A stretch of DNA of 53,738 nt from positions 1 to 53,738 of the forward strand of contig DATMSM010000063.1 in NCBI GenBank assembly GCA_035565355.1, read 5' to 3'. Below, piece after piece: positions 41,268 to 49,569 of the stretch. The notes beneath the pieces are model-generated. The model did no database searches and was not told the DNA's origin. It saw only the letters and a program-made list of their open reading frames with translations. This stretch comes from Ga0074130 sp035565355. GTDB taxonomy: Bacteria; Pseudomonadota; Gammaproteobacteria; Burkholderiales; Rhodocyclaceae. The number at the start of each line of letters is the position of its first letter. The stretch's first letter is position 1. The translations under genes and the position numbers were made by a program.

Positions 41268-42482
41268 CTAGGAGAAAAGCCGCAATGCGCGCATGCCGCC
41301 GGCGGGGATGCCGGCCAGATTCATCTGCTCGTGAATCTCGGTAATTTTCCTGCGTATGCTGTCGACCATGGCGTCGGAAATCGGCGCACGCTGCGCATTG
41401 ACGAGGGCTGCATCAAGTGCGGTGGCAAACTGGCGCGCGCTGCTCAGCATGCGCTCAAAGGCATGGCTGCCGTCGCGCACATGCGGCACGTCAAGCAGGA
41501 AGGTCAGGCCGTGCGTTTGCACATGCTTCATGGCCTGGCTGTCGAAAGGCTCGCCCATGTTCGCCATCGCGAACAGGAAATTGCCGTTTTCGTCGTGGGC
41601 CTGGAACTCGCCGCTACCGGTCAGCTGCATGCCTGCAGCCTCGGCCATGCCGCGTATCTTGGTGCCGGGGAAAGCGCCCTGCCCCGCATCCAGTACATTG
41701 ATGGCCAACTGCAGATCAAGCTGGGCACAGAAATCGTCCAGCGCGCGCGCCTGCTCGCCCAACGCCGCCACATCGGGAAAGCTCAAGCTGCCGTTGCGCA
41801 ACGATGCCAGCGCCTGCAGCGAATGGCGCAGAGCTTCGAAATCATTTGTACTGACGGCACCGCGCCGGTCCACCAGCTGCAGCGCAAACCAGGCCTGCGC
41901 GTAGCTGGCCTCGCCTGCTTCGGCCAGCGGCAGCCAGCGCCCCGGGGCGGCCTCGATGAACACACGCAGATGCACGCGCTGATGCGCCTGCATGGCCGAC
42001 TGCGCCTGACGCAGATCCTCGGCGGCAATTCCGTTCTCGAACTGCAGGCGCGCAATCAGATCGATGCTCTCATCGCACCAGTCCGCAGGCGGCGCATTGT
42101 GTCCGGCCGCTGCCTGCGGCTCGGGCGCTGCACTTTCGGCATAGGCCGGCGCGACGTAATCCGGTTCCGCATAGGTGGGCTCGACCGCTTCGGCTTCAGC
42201 CTCGAGCGGCGCTTCAAACATCGGCTCACGGCGCCCGTCCGACGCGAAAGATTCGTCCTCCGGCACTGACTGATCCGTAGGCTCGGTGCTCTCTGCATAC
42301 AGCGCTCCGGCCTCGTCCGTCACGGCAAGTTCTTCTCCGGGCACCAGCACATCAGCCTGTTCGTTGCGGAACACTTTCTCCGCCGCCTGGCGGTACTTGC
42401 GCTCCTGCAGCGTGTTGTAAGCCCAGACGCCGGCGACCAGTGCGGCGCCCAGTCCGAGCAGGCTCAACTGCAAATCACTCAT
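41268..42482 (-). CDS. ZipA-like cell-division protein
   Basis: A 404-residue protein with one N-terminal membrane helix (about residues 5-22, LSLLGLGAALVAGVWAYN), a long acidic Pro/Ala/Glu-rich linker (about 45-135) and a C-terminal domain (about 240-390) that fits the FtsZ-binding fold of ZipA, including GTKIRGMAEAAG and FLFAMANMGEPFD. It should tether FtsZ to the inner membrane at the septum. The position next to smc and ligA supports this, since zipA and ligA are neighbours in gamma-proteobacteria as well. Confidence 0.85.
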   Translation of the reverse strand: MSDLQLSLLGLGAALVAGVWAYNTLQERKYRQAAEKVFRNEQADVLVPGEELAVTDEAGALYAESTEPTDQSVPEDESFASDGRREPMFEAPLEAEAEAVEPTYAEPDYVAPAYAESAAPEPQAAAGHNAPPADWCDESIDLIARLQFENGIAAEDLRQAQSAMQAHQRVHLRVFIEAAPGRWLPLAEAGEASYAQAWFALQLVDRRGAVSTNDFEALRHSLQALASLRNGSLSFPDVAALGEQARALDDFCAQLDLQLAINVLDAGQGAFPGTKIRGMAEAAGMQLTGSGEFQAHDENGNFLFAMANMGEPFDSQAMKHVQTHGLTFLLDVPHVRDGSHAFERMLSSARQFATALDAALVNAQRAPISDAMVDSIRRKITEIHEQMNLAGIPAGGMRALRLFS

Positions 42483-42495
42483 GACTGTTCCTCTG

Positions 42496-45400
42496 TCAGG
42501 CTGCGACCTGATCGTCGGCCAGGCGCAGCGCTTCTTCCATATCCACCTCGACCACGCGCGACACGCCCTTTTCCTGCATGGTCACGCCGATCAGCTGGGT
42601 CGCCATTTCCATGGCGATCTTGTTGTGCGAGATAAAGATGAACTGCGTCTGCGCGGACATCTTCCTCACCAGATTGGCGAAGCGCTCGGTGTTCGAATCG
42701 TCCAGCGGCGCATCGACCTCGTCGAGCATGCAGAACGGTGCCGGATTGAGCTGGAACATCGCGAACACCAGCGCGATCGCGGTCAGCGCCTTCTCGCCAC
42801 CCGACAGCAGATGGATGGTCGAGTTCTTCTTGCCCGGCGGCTGCGCCATGATCTGGATGCCGGCGTCGAGAATCTCGTCGCCGGTCAGGATCAGGCGCGC
42901 CTCGCCGCCACCAAACAGGCTGGGGAAGAGTTCGCCGAACTGACGATTGACGGCATCGTAGGTCGCCTGCAACTGCTCGCGCGTTTCGCGGTCGATACGG
43001 CGGATCGCATCTTCCAGCGTATTGATGGCGTCGGCCAGGTCGGTCGACTGGTCATCAAGGAAGCCCTTGCGTTCGCGTGCACTGGTCAACTCTTCGAGTG
43101 CGGCCAGATTGACCGAACCCAGCGCCTCGATCTCGTTGCCGATGCGCGTGATGTCCGACTGCAGCTGACTGTCGCGCAGGTTGGGCGTCAGCAGTGCGGC
43201 CAGCACCTGTTCTTCCTCGGCGGTGACGTTGGCTTCGAGCAGGCGCTGGCTGAACTGCTCCTCGTTCAGTTGCGCCGCCTGCTCCTTCATGCGCAGATCG
43301 TTGATGCGGTCGCGCAACGGCAGGACGCTTTGCTCCAGCTTGAGGCGCAACTCATCCAGGCCGCGCAATTCGGCGGCGGCGCCTTCCAGCGCATTGCGCT
43401 TGTCGGCCAGCGCGTTCTCGTAGTCGGTGCGCTTTTGCAATGCCGTCTGCAGCGATTCGTCGAGCAGGATTTCGCTGATCGCGGCGAGATCGGTACGCGC
43501 CTGTTCCAGCTCGGCGACGATGCGTTCGAGCTGGCGCACCGCCGTGTCGGTGGCGCGTGCATTGTCTTCCAGCTTGTTGGTGCATTCGCGCTCGGAAAAC
43601 TGCGCTTCCTGCGCCTCGCGGGCCAGCTGCTGTTCCAGGGCGCGTGCTTCACGCAACTGCGTCTCGGCGCGGCGCAAGGCTTCCTGCGCCTCTTCCGCGC
43701 GCATGCGCAGGGCATCCAGCTGTTCGCGATACAGGCCGAGCTGCTCGTCGGAGCGCATCTGGCTGGCGCGTTCGTTTTCCTCGGCACGACGGATTTCGCC
43801 GAGGTCCTGGTCGATCTGGCCGGCGCGTTCATCGTAGCGCGCCTGCAACTGGCTAAGCTTGAGCGCCTCAACCTGGGCCGCGTGCAAACGTTGCTGCGCT
43901 TCCTGCGTGGAACGGCGGCCATTGGAAAGTGCCGTCTGCGTGTCGTTCACGGCCTGTTCGGCCTCATGCTGGGCTTCGCGCGCCAGCTCCTCGGCCTCGG
44001 CCAGCGCACCCATCTGGGCATTGAGTTCTTCGATCTCGCGCTGACGCTCGATCACGCCGTGGGTGCGTGCATCCGGCGAGTAAAGCACCAGGCCATGGGC
44101 GCTGCCAATATGACCGGCGCGATTAACGCTGACGCCGGGCATGCCCGCCTGCAGCTCTTCGACCGCATTGACGCTGCCCAGCCACTCGTCGAGGACCGCA
44201 TCCCACTGCGCATCGCTGCACTTGACCTTGGCGCGCAGGGAGCCGGTCGTTGCTGCCGTACCGGCGCTGCCGGCATAGGCCAGCGCCAGCGTGGCCGGCG
44301 GCGGGGTTTCGAGCGCAGCAGCGATCTGGCTGACATGGGCATGGCGCGCCGACAGGCGCTCGCGCAACACGGCTTCGACTGCGGTTTCCCAGCCGGCCTC
44401 GACCTGGATGGCCTGCCACAGCAAGGGCACGTCCTTGAGACCGCGCTCTTCCAGCCACGGCCCCATTTCGCCGCTCTGCTGCACGCGCGCCTGCAATTGT
44501 TCCAGCGCGCTGCAACGGGCGCGCGCCTCTGTCAATTGGCGATGCGCCATCTGCATGCGCTCGCGCGCCTGACGCACCTGGGCTTCAAGCTCGGGCAGGC
44601 GTTCCTGCAATTCGCTCATGCGCGCCTGCTCGGCCTCCAGCAGTTCCTCCGACTCGGCCATACGCTGCTGGGCGATTTCGATCTGCATCGGATCGGGCTG
44701 CGGCAGCGCGGCCTTCTCCTGCTCCAGGCGTTCACGACGCTGAGTCAGGCTGTCCAGCGTACGGCCGGCATGGCTCTTTTCGGCATCGGCCAGTTTCAGT
44801 GCGTGCTCGGCTTCAGACAGGGTACGGCGCGCATCGGTCAATTGACCGCCGGCGGATTCGACAAACTCCTCCAGCTGCGGCATGCGCTCCGCCGCCTCTT
44901 CGTGGCGCATCTTGGCCGCCTCGGCGCGGGCGCCGGCATTGTCGCGCAGCGACGACCAGCGCTCGGCCTCGCGGCCCAGCTCGGCCTGCTGGCCGCGCCA
45001 GTGGCCGTCTTCGGTGGTCAGTTGCGCAATGCGGGTTTCCAGGCGCTGACGGTTGTCGCGCATGTGCCCGATCTCGGATTCAAGCCGCTCGACCTCGGAC
45101 TTGGCCGAATACATCTCGGCCTGAGCCGCATGCAGCGCGTCCGAGGCGGAGAAATGCGCCTCGCGCGCATGCTCGACGCGCGCCTCGACCTCGCGCAACT
45201 GCGCGGTTTCGCCTTCGACGCGGGTGATCGCCTGCTCGACTTCAAGGTGAATCTTCTCGGCATCGCGCCTGGCATCCATGCGCTTCTTGTACCAGAGCAG
45301 GTTCTGGCGGCCGGTCAGCTGGCTTTGCAGATCGCGGTACTGGCGGGCGACCTCGGCCTGCCCTTCGAGGCGGACAATCTGGTTATCCAGCTCGCCGCGG

Positions 45401-45990
45401 ATGTCATCGACGCGGGCGAGGTTCTCGCGCGCATCCTCAAGACGGTTTTCCGTCTCGCGGCGCCGCTCCTTGTATTTGGTGACGCCCGCGGCTTCTTCCA
45501 GGAAACCGCGCAGTTCATCGGGCTTGGCCTCGACGATGCGCGCAATCATGCCCTGGCCGATGATGGCGTAGGAGCGCGGCCCCAGGCCGGTGCCCAGAAA
45601 CAGATCGATGATGTCGCGGCGGCGAACGTTGAGGTTGTTGATGTAGTAGTTCGAATTGCCGTCGCGATCGAGCACGCGCCGCACCGTGATTTCGGCGTAC
45701 TGCGACCACTGGCCGGCCGCCTTGCCGTCGGCGTTATCGAAGAATAGCTCGACGCTGGCGCGACTCACTTCTTTACGCGTACCCGAGCCCTTGAAGATCA
45801 CGTCCTGGATGGACTCGCCACGCAGTTCGGATGCTTTGGATTCACCCAGCACCCAGCGCGCCGCATCAATGATGTTGGACTTGCCGCAACCATTGGGGCC
45901 GACAATGCCGCCCAGATTGCCCGGGAACAGCACGGTGGTGGGATCGACGAAGGATTTGAAGCCGGAAAGTTTAAGTTTGCTTAGACGCAC
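42496..45990 (-). CDS. smc: Chromosome segregation ATPase SMC
   Basis: A 1164-residue SMC protein. Walker A GPNGCGKSN lies at about residues 32-40, followed by a first long coiled coil (about 170-500), a hinge (about 510-650, with GHIGSAHGLVLYS), a second coiled coil (about 660-1000) and the C-terminal ATPase lobe with signature LLSGGEKALTAIALVFA (about 1068) and Walker B CMLDEVDAPLDD. It compacts and helps segregate the chromosome. A 13-bp gap separates it from the zipA-like gene. Confidence 0.97.
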   Translation of the reverse strand: MRLSKLKLSGFKSFVDPTTVLFPGNLGGIVGPNGCGKSNIIDAARWVLGESKASELRGESIQDVIFKGSGTRKEVSRASVELFFDNADGKAAGQWSQYAEITVRRVLDRDGNSNYYINNLNVRRRDIIDLFLGTGLGPRSYAIIGQGMIARIVEAKPDELRGFLEEAAGVTKYKERRRETENRLEDARENLARVDDIRGELDNQIVRLEGQAEVARQYRDLQSQLTGRQNLLWYKKRMDARRDAEKIHLEVEQAITRVEGETAQLREVEARVEHAREAHFSASDALHAAQAEMYSAKSEVERLESEIGHMRDNRQRLETRIAQLTTEDGHWRGQQAELGREAERWSSLRDNAGARAEAAKMRHEEAAERMPQLEEFVESAGGQLTDARRTLSEAEHALKLADAEKSHAGRTLDSLTQRRERLEQEKAALPQPDPMQIEIAQQRMAESEELLEAEQARMSELQERLPELEAQVRQARERMQMAHRQLTEARARCSALEQLQARVQQSGEMGPWLEERGLKDVPLLWQAIQVEAGWETAVEAVLRERLSARHAHVSQIAAALETPPPATLALAYAGSAGTAATTGSLRAKVKCSDAQWDAVLDEWLGSVNAVEELQAGMPGVSVNRAGHIGSAHGLVLYSPDARTHGVIERQREIEELNAQMGALAEAEELAREAQHEAEQAVNDTQTALSNGRRSTQEAQQRLHAAQVEALKLSQLQARYDERAGQIDQDLGEIRRAEENERASQMRSDEQLGLYREQLDALRMRAEEAQEALRRAETQLREARALEQQLAREAQEAQFSERECTNKLEDNARATDTAVRQLERIVAELEQARTDLAAISEILLDESLQTALQKRTDYENALADKRNALEGAAAELRGLDELRLKLEQSVLPLRDRINDLRMKEQAAQLNEEQFSQRLLEANVTAEEEQVLAALLTPNLRDSQLQSDITRIGNEIEALGSVNLAALEELTSARERKGFLDDQSTDLADAINTLEDAIRRIDRETREQLQATYDAVNRQFGELFPSLFGGGEARLILTGDEILDAGIQIMAQPPGKKNSTIHLLSGGEKALTAIALVFAMFQLNPAPFCMLDEVDAPLDDSNTERFANLVRKMSAQTQFIFISHNKIAMEMATQLIGVTMQEKGVSRVVEVDMEEALRLADDQVAA

Positions 45991-46099
45991 GGCAAGTATC
46001 TGGATGAGATAAGTCTAGTGTCTGACTTGAGCACAGGCCGCAAACAGCTGCAACACTCCGCACAAGCGCCCACCGGCTGGGGGCATCGGTCTGGTGCAT

Positions 46100-46105
46100 T
46101 ATAAT
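46100..46105 (+). promoter_or_regulatory. -10 box of queF
   Basis: A perfect TATAAT, 55 bp before the queF ATG. The -35 region is poor. I see no preQ1 riboswitch pattern in the short leader. Confidence 0.5.
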
Positions 46106-46159
46106 CGCAAGCCATCGGCCAGCTGTCGCGGCCATTTCAGTTTTCCTATCAGGGTTTTT

Positions 46160-46594
46160 ATGACAACCAAACGCCCCGCCAAGGTCGATGCCAAGACGCT
46201 GGAGACCTTCCCCAACCCGGCCCCGCATCGGGATTACCAGATTCATATGGAAATCCCTGAATTTACGTGCCTTTGCCCCAAGACCGGCCAGCCCGACTTT
46301 GCCGTCCTCACGCTCGACTACATCGCCGACAAGGCCTGCGTCGAACTCAAGAGCCTCAAGCTGTATACATGGAGCTTCCGCGAGGAAGGTCATTTCCACG
46401 AAGACGTCACCAACCGCATCCTCGACGACCTGGTCAAGGCCACCAAGCCCCGCTTCATGCGCCTGACCGCCAAATTCTACGTACGCGGCGGCATTTTCAC
46501 CAATGTCGTGGCCGAACACCGCAAAAAAGGCTGGAAGCCCGAACCGCGCGTGGAGCTAGCCGAGTTCAGCCAGCAATCTAACATTCGCGGATAA
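46160..46594 (+). CDS. queF: NADPH-dependent preQ0 reductase QueF (short type)
   Basis: A 144-residue tunnelling-fold enzyme that reduces preQ0 to preQ1 in queuosine synthesis for tRNA. The catalytic cysteine is in the FTCLCPKTGQPDFA segment (about residues 34-47), the QueF motif ELKSLKLY is at about 68-75, and the substrate-binding Glu/His (SFREEGHFHED) follows. It is the short YkvM-like type. ATG 46160 is chosen; the frame continues upstream but without family similarity. Confidence 0.96.
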   Translation: MTTKRPAKVDAKTLETFPNPAPHRDYQIHMEIPEFTCLCPKTGQPDFAVLTLDYIADKACVELKSLKLYTWSFREEGHFHEDVTNRILDDLVKATKPRFMRLTAKFYVRGGIFTNVVAEHRKKGWKPEPRVELAEFSQQSNIRG

Positions 46595-46667
46595 GTCCGG
46601 CCTGCAGCCAAAAGCGACAGACGGCCCGCAGGGCGCGGAATCGACGCCCTGCCCTCCTCGTTGGCGC

Positions 46668-47653
46668 CTATGCCAGCCCGTCCAGCGGACTGCGCACCCC
46701 GAACCCGCCGCGATTGAGCACATGGGTGTAAATCATCGTGGTCGATACGTCCGCATGTCCCAGCAGCTCCTGTACCGTACGGATATCGTAGCCACCCTCC
46801 AGCAGGTGCGTCGCGAAGGAGTGGCGCAAGGTGTGCGGCGTCGCCGGCTTGGCGATGCCCGCCGTGATCACCGCACGGCGCATTGCGCGCTGGACGGATT
46901 TTTCCATCAGGTGATGGCGGCGTACAGCCCCAGAACGAGGATCCACCGAGCGGGCTGAAGCGGGAAACACATACTGCCATCCCCATTCACGGTCACGCCC
47001 CGGATACTTGCGATCCAGCGCGTACAGCATATCGACCGTGCCGAAGCCCTCGGCCAGATCCCTCTTATGCGCACCTTGATTGCCCGCAGATGCGCCTGCA
47101 AAGGCGCGTGCAATGCCCGTGGCAGCATGGTGACGCGGTCCTTGAAGCCCTTGCCGTCGCGTATCAGTATTCCACTGCGCGCAAAGTCGACGTCCTTCAC
47201 CCGCAAACGCAGGCACTCCAGGATGCGCATGCCCGTACCGTAAAGCAGGCGTCCGATCAGCTGCTGCCTGCCCTCCATCTGCAACAGAATTGCCAGTACT
47301 TCTTCCTTGGTCAGGACGACAGGCAGACGCTTCGGCGTCTTGGCACTTTCGATATCGTCCAGCCAAGGCAACTGGATCCCAAGCACCTCCCGATATAGAA
47401 AGAGCAAGGCGCTCTTTGCCTGATTCTGCGTGGATGCCGCCACTTTGCCCTCGACGGCAAGATGGGTCAAAAACCGCTCAATCTCGGGCGCCCCCATGTC
47501 GCGCGGATGACGGCGGTCATGAAAGAAAATGAACCTTTTGATCCAATCGACATATGAAGATTCAGTTCTGATACTGTAATGTTTATAACGAATCTTCTCC
47601 CGCACTTGCTGAAGCAAGCGGGGCGGTTGCGGGAGTGTCTCCTCCTGTGCCAT
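46668..47653 (-). pseudogene. intI: Integron integrase IntI, frameshifted
   Basis: A tyrosine recombinase of the integron class split over two reading frames. Frame 1 (47653 to about 47070) holds the N-terminal SAM-like domain and the first catalytic Arg (YGTGMRILE, R143). The frame then shifts by one base near 47066-47073 (codon about 195). The rest, down to 46668, carries the IntI-specific insert (REWGWQYVFPA ... DPRSGAVRRHH), HTLRHSFATHLLE (His, Arg) and LGHADVSTTMIYTHV (catalytic Tyr). All catalytic residues survive. A loss of one C at a CGCC-like run explains the shift; a sequencing error is possible. Confidence 0.92.
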
Positions 47654-47687
47654 TTCTTAGGTCCTCCTAAAAACAGATGACCCACTG

Positions 47688-47693
47688 ATTATA
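47688..47693 (-). promoter_or_regulatory. -10 box of intI
   Basis: A perfect TATAAT on the minus strand, 35 bp before the intI ATG. The -35 region coincides with the LexA box. A good ribosome site (AGGAGG) follows before ATG 47653. Confidence 0.65.
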
Positions 47694-47710
47694 TGGCAGA
47701 AATCAATATT

Positions 47711-47730
47711 TACTGTATAACTATACAGTA
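47711..47730. promoter_or_regulatory. LexA (SOS) box in the intI promoter
   Basis: TACTGTATAACTATACAGTA fits the consensus CTGT-N8-ACAG exactly, with the flanking TA/TA of the E. coli type. It overlaps the -35 region of intI. SOS control of intI is well established for Vibrio and class 1 integrons. Confidence 0.9.
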
Positions 47731-47781
47731 TCGTTATACGGCACTTACCCTGATCAGGGTGTCGTCTACTTTTTGTTAGCC
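47731..47781 (+). other. attI recombination site of the integron
   Basis: The core GTTAGCC at 47775-47781 marks the join of attI with the first cassette, between G47775 and T47776. Its six right-hand bases match the R'' box of the first attC (GGCTAAC), as they should for a cassette inserted at attI. The outer limit is approximate. Confidence 0.75.
47747..47760. repeat. 14-bp palindrome in the attI region
   Basis: ACCCTGATCAGGGT is a perfect palindrome 15 bp before the attI core. It could be a protein-binding site or part of the attI structure. Confidence 0.5.
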
Positions 47782-48184
47782 CATGGCCCAGCTCGTCTTC
47801 TGGCTTATCGTTTTTTGCTCAATAGGGGCGCTCGCTTTTTCCTTTGTGCACCTAAAACAAGCGCATCAAATTACCGCCTTTGATGTGTTGGCGGTTCCAT
47901 TGCCATTCGCTCTTTGGTGGGGGTTGGCAATTGTGGGCTGGAAGGCAAATTCGCTGTCCAACCTCGTCGAACCTTTATCGCTTTTGGTGTTAGTGCCACT
48001 TGTGCTCTTAGTCCGAGTCTTATGGGTGCGGGCCGGCCCTAACAATTCCAGGGCACTTGTATCACTCGCTATCTGTTTGCTTCTTGCTGGGGGGCTTTAT
48101 GCGTTCGTGCCTGTGCTGCCCGAGTAGGGCTAACCTTTCGGTCAACCGGACCTGCCGCAAGCGGCAGTCCGGTTACCTCCAACG
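47776..48184 (+). mobile_element. Integron gene cassette 1
   Basis: It runs from the attI cut to the cut in attC1: 409 bp, one gene (47783-48127) and one attC. The gene begins 7 bp from the left edge, so it has no promoter of its own and would be read from the integron's Pc promoter. Confidence 0.88.
47783..48127 (+). CDS. Small membrane protein of cassette 1
   Basis: A 114-residue protein with four predicted membrane helices (about residues 4-24, 33-52, 62-82 and 90-109) and few charged residues. I do not recognise a family. The stop codon is directly before the attC1 R'' box. It has no strong ribosome site because it starts at the cassette edge. A role in transport or envelope change is only a guess. 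Confidence 0.75.
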   Translation: MAQLVFWLIVFCSIGALAFSFVHLKQAHQITAFDVLAVPLPFALWWGLAIVGWKANSLSNLVEPLSLLVLVPLVLLVRVLWVRAGPNNSRALVSLAICLLLAGGLYAFVPVLPE

Positions 48185-48190
48185 TTAGGT
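48128..48190 (+). other. attC1 recombination site
   Basis: 63 bp: R'' GGCTAAC, L'' and L' arms that fold (AACCGGA-C-CTGCCGC against GCGGCAG-TCCGGTT, with one extrahelical base), and R' GTTAGGT (48184-48190). It is nearly the same as attC2, the sign of a resident chromosomal integron. Confidence 0.9.
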
Positions 48191-48593
48191 TTTTACTCTC
48201 ACAGGGGCAAACATGAATAAAGCATTAGTTGCCGTAATAGCATTTGCGTTGGTGGGTTGTGTGACGATGGGTAATAGCAAAGTTCGTGGAGAGACGGTGG
48301 CAGACGGCCGCCTGGCTGCTGACACATTGGGAATGTTGAAATACATGACTCCAAGTGACTTGGGCTGCAATGATCTTGATTACATAGATACAAAAACAAA
48401 GAAGGTCGAAGGAAAAATCATTACCGAAACATGGGTTGCCCATGGTTGCGGTAAATCGGCTGCCTACGATATCGAATTTATTCCAGCCAAACAGGGTGGG
48501 TATTTCTTTGGAATCAAAAAAGCAAAAGCGAACTAAACCTAACCACTCGGTCAACCGGACCTGCCACAAGCGGCAGTCCGGTTACCTCCAACG
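48185..48593 (+). mobile_element. Integron gene cassette 2
   Basis: 409 bp from T48185 to G48593, with a lipoprotein gene (48213-48536) and attC2. The R'' box ACCTAAC pairs with its own left edge GTTAGGT, so the cassette is intact. Confidence 0.88.
48213..48536 (+). CDS. Putative lipoprotein of cassette 2
   Basis: A 107-residue protein with a lipoprotein signal peptide (MNKALVAVIAFALVGC, lipobox LVGC with Cys16). Three further cysteines (at C51, C79 and nearby) might pair in the periplasm. The mature part is short and mixed alpha/beta, with no family I recognise. It is AT-richer than chromosomal neighbours. A ribosome site (ACAGGGG) lies 8 bp upstream. Confidence 0.8.
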   Translation: MNKALVAVIAFALVGCVTMGNSKVRGETVADGRLAADTLGMLKYMTPSDLGCNDLDYIDTKTKKVEGKIITETWVAHGCGKSAAYDIEFIPAKQGGYFFGIKKAKAN

Positions 48594-48599
48594 TTAGCC
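48537..48599 (+). other. attC2 recombination site
   Basis: 63 bp: R'' ACCTAAC to R' GTTAGCC (48593-48599). It differs from attC1 at only a few bases in the L'' spacer and the terminal loop (G to A). Confidence 0.9.
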
Positions 48600-48966
48600 C
48601 ATGGGTCTGTTTAAACGGAAGTCGCCTCGGGGATTGCGCAGCCCTAAGCGGCTAAAGGCCATGATTCGCTATTCACTCAAACACAAGAGCCTAGGCTTCT
48701 ACATGGCGAGCATTTGCTGGTGGCGAATGACTGTATTTCTATTGGCGGCATATCTGGCTATTTGGGTGCCCCCTCCCGCAAATGTGACCCCATGGTTATC
48801 TGTTACTGCAAAGGTGCTTTTTGCAATACTCATGCTTTTGTATCTCATTGACTCGGTGTCAGATGCCAAGTCGTCTTGGGGGCGTCGACATGCAAAGGGC
48901 TAACCTCTCGGTCAAGCGGGACCGTCTTCCGGCGTGCCGCCTCCAGACGGCCCCTTACCTCCAACG
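48594..48966 (+). mobile_element. Integron gene cassette 3
   Basis: 373 bp from T48594 to G48966, with one gene (48601-48903) and attC3. The R'' box GGCTAAC pairs with the left edge GTTAGCC. Confidence 0.85.
48601..48903 (+). CDS. Small membrane protein of cassette 3
   Basis: A 100-residue protein with a very basic N-terminus (KRKSPRGLRSPKRLK) and two membrane helices (about residues 42-60 and 66-84). No family is recognised. The start is 7 bp from the cassette edge, and its TAA stop is part of the attC3 R'' box. The positive N-terminus would face the cytoplasm. Confidence 0.75.
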   Translation: MGLFKRKSPRGLRSPKRLKAMIRYSLKHKSLGFYMASICWWRMTVFLLAAYLAIWVPPPANVTPWLSVTAKVLFAILMLLYLIDSVSDAKSSWGRRHAKG

Positions 48967-48972
48967 CTAGGC
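48898..48972 (+). other. attC3 recombination site (diverged)
   Basis: 75 bp: R'' GGCTAAC, arms AAGCGGGACCGTCT against AGACGGCCCCTT with two extrahelical bases, a longer loop than attC1/2, and an R' box read as GCTAGGC (48966-48972). The usual GTT triplet is GCT here, which may slow or block recombination. Confidence 0.8.
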
Positions 48973-49406
48973 CAGCGAGGATGGAACAGCTCCACGCGAT
49001 TGCGACAGTTTGGGTAATAATTTGGCGCTTTGCTTGGCCCATCATTCTTGTGCTTGGGCTCTTTGCATTCATTTCCGCCGCTTCAAGTTTTTCTCCCGCA
49101 TGGCGTCAGCAGCTTCCTCCGTCCTGGCTTGTTCCCGCCATGTTCTTTTTGCCTCTGCTAAGCATTGTGTGGGCTGGCACTTTCTGGGCTGCAGAACAAG
49201 CGCTCCCACCCTCAGCCAAGCACTGGCGGAGTATTGGCCACAACGCTTTAGCCATCGTGGCCATAGTCGTCGCGCTTGGGCTCGCCTTCTGGTCCCGAAA
49301 AGCCCACCGTGCTTGGCTCACATTTATTTGCGCCGTATTCATGATTCTGTTTAGCGTGGTGGCTTGGTTTGTGGGAGCTATGGCAATTTCGAACACATGG
49401 CTATAA
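48967..49406 (+). mobile_element. Terminal integron cassette 4, without a clear attC
   Basis: It begins at the attC3 cut and holds one gene (48981-49406). I find no R''/L''/L'/R' structure in the 160 bp after the gene. The attC is lost or too diverged to see, so the cassette is probably fixed in place. Confidence 0.6.
48981..49406 (+). CDS. Membrane protein of terminal cassette 4
   Basis: A 141-residue protein with four predicted membrane helices (about residues 8-32, 46-68, 86-104 and 112-136). The start ATG follows GCGAGG 14 bp after the attC3 R' box; the same frame continues upstream through attC3 but that part is not protein-like. No family is recognised. Three of the four cassettes code for small multi-helix membrane proteins. 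Confidence 0.75.
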   Translation: MEQLHAIATVWVIIWRFAWPIILVLGLFAFISAASSFSPAWRQQLPPSWLVPAMFFLPLLSIVWAGTFWAAEQALPPSAKHWRSIGHNALAIVAIVVALGLAFWSRKAHRAWLTFICAVFMILFSVVAWFVGAMAISNTWL

Positions 49407-49569
49407 CCCCACTAGCACCAGAAAAAACCATTTTCAGGCCACCTCAATGAGGGCTCTTTGCCTCTCACTGTAAAGTTATCCGACAGTCGATTTGCCCCAC
49501 GGCTACAGGCGTCTGCAGGTATTATCGAAACCTTCATTCAGCTTTCAGATTCAGCCTGCAGATCTCGTC

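Noticed and set aside
42481..45747. Long plus-strand reading frame of about 1,088 codons opposite smc
   Set aside because: It mirrors the codon bias of the GC-rich smc gene, is rich in Leu, Gln, Arg and His and has no domain I recognise. smc on the other strand is complete.
46013..46159. preQ1 riboswitch upstream of queF
   Set aside because: I see no preQ1 aptamer pattern (short stem with A-rich tail pairing to the loop); the leader after TATAAT is only about 50 nt.
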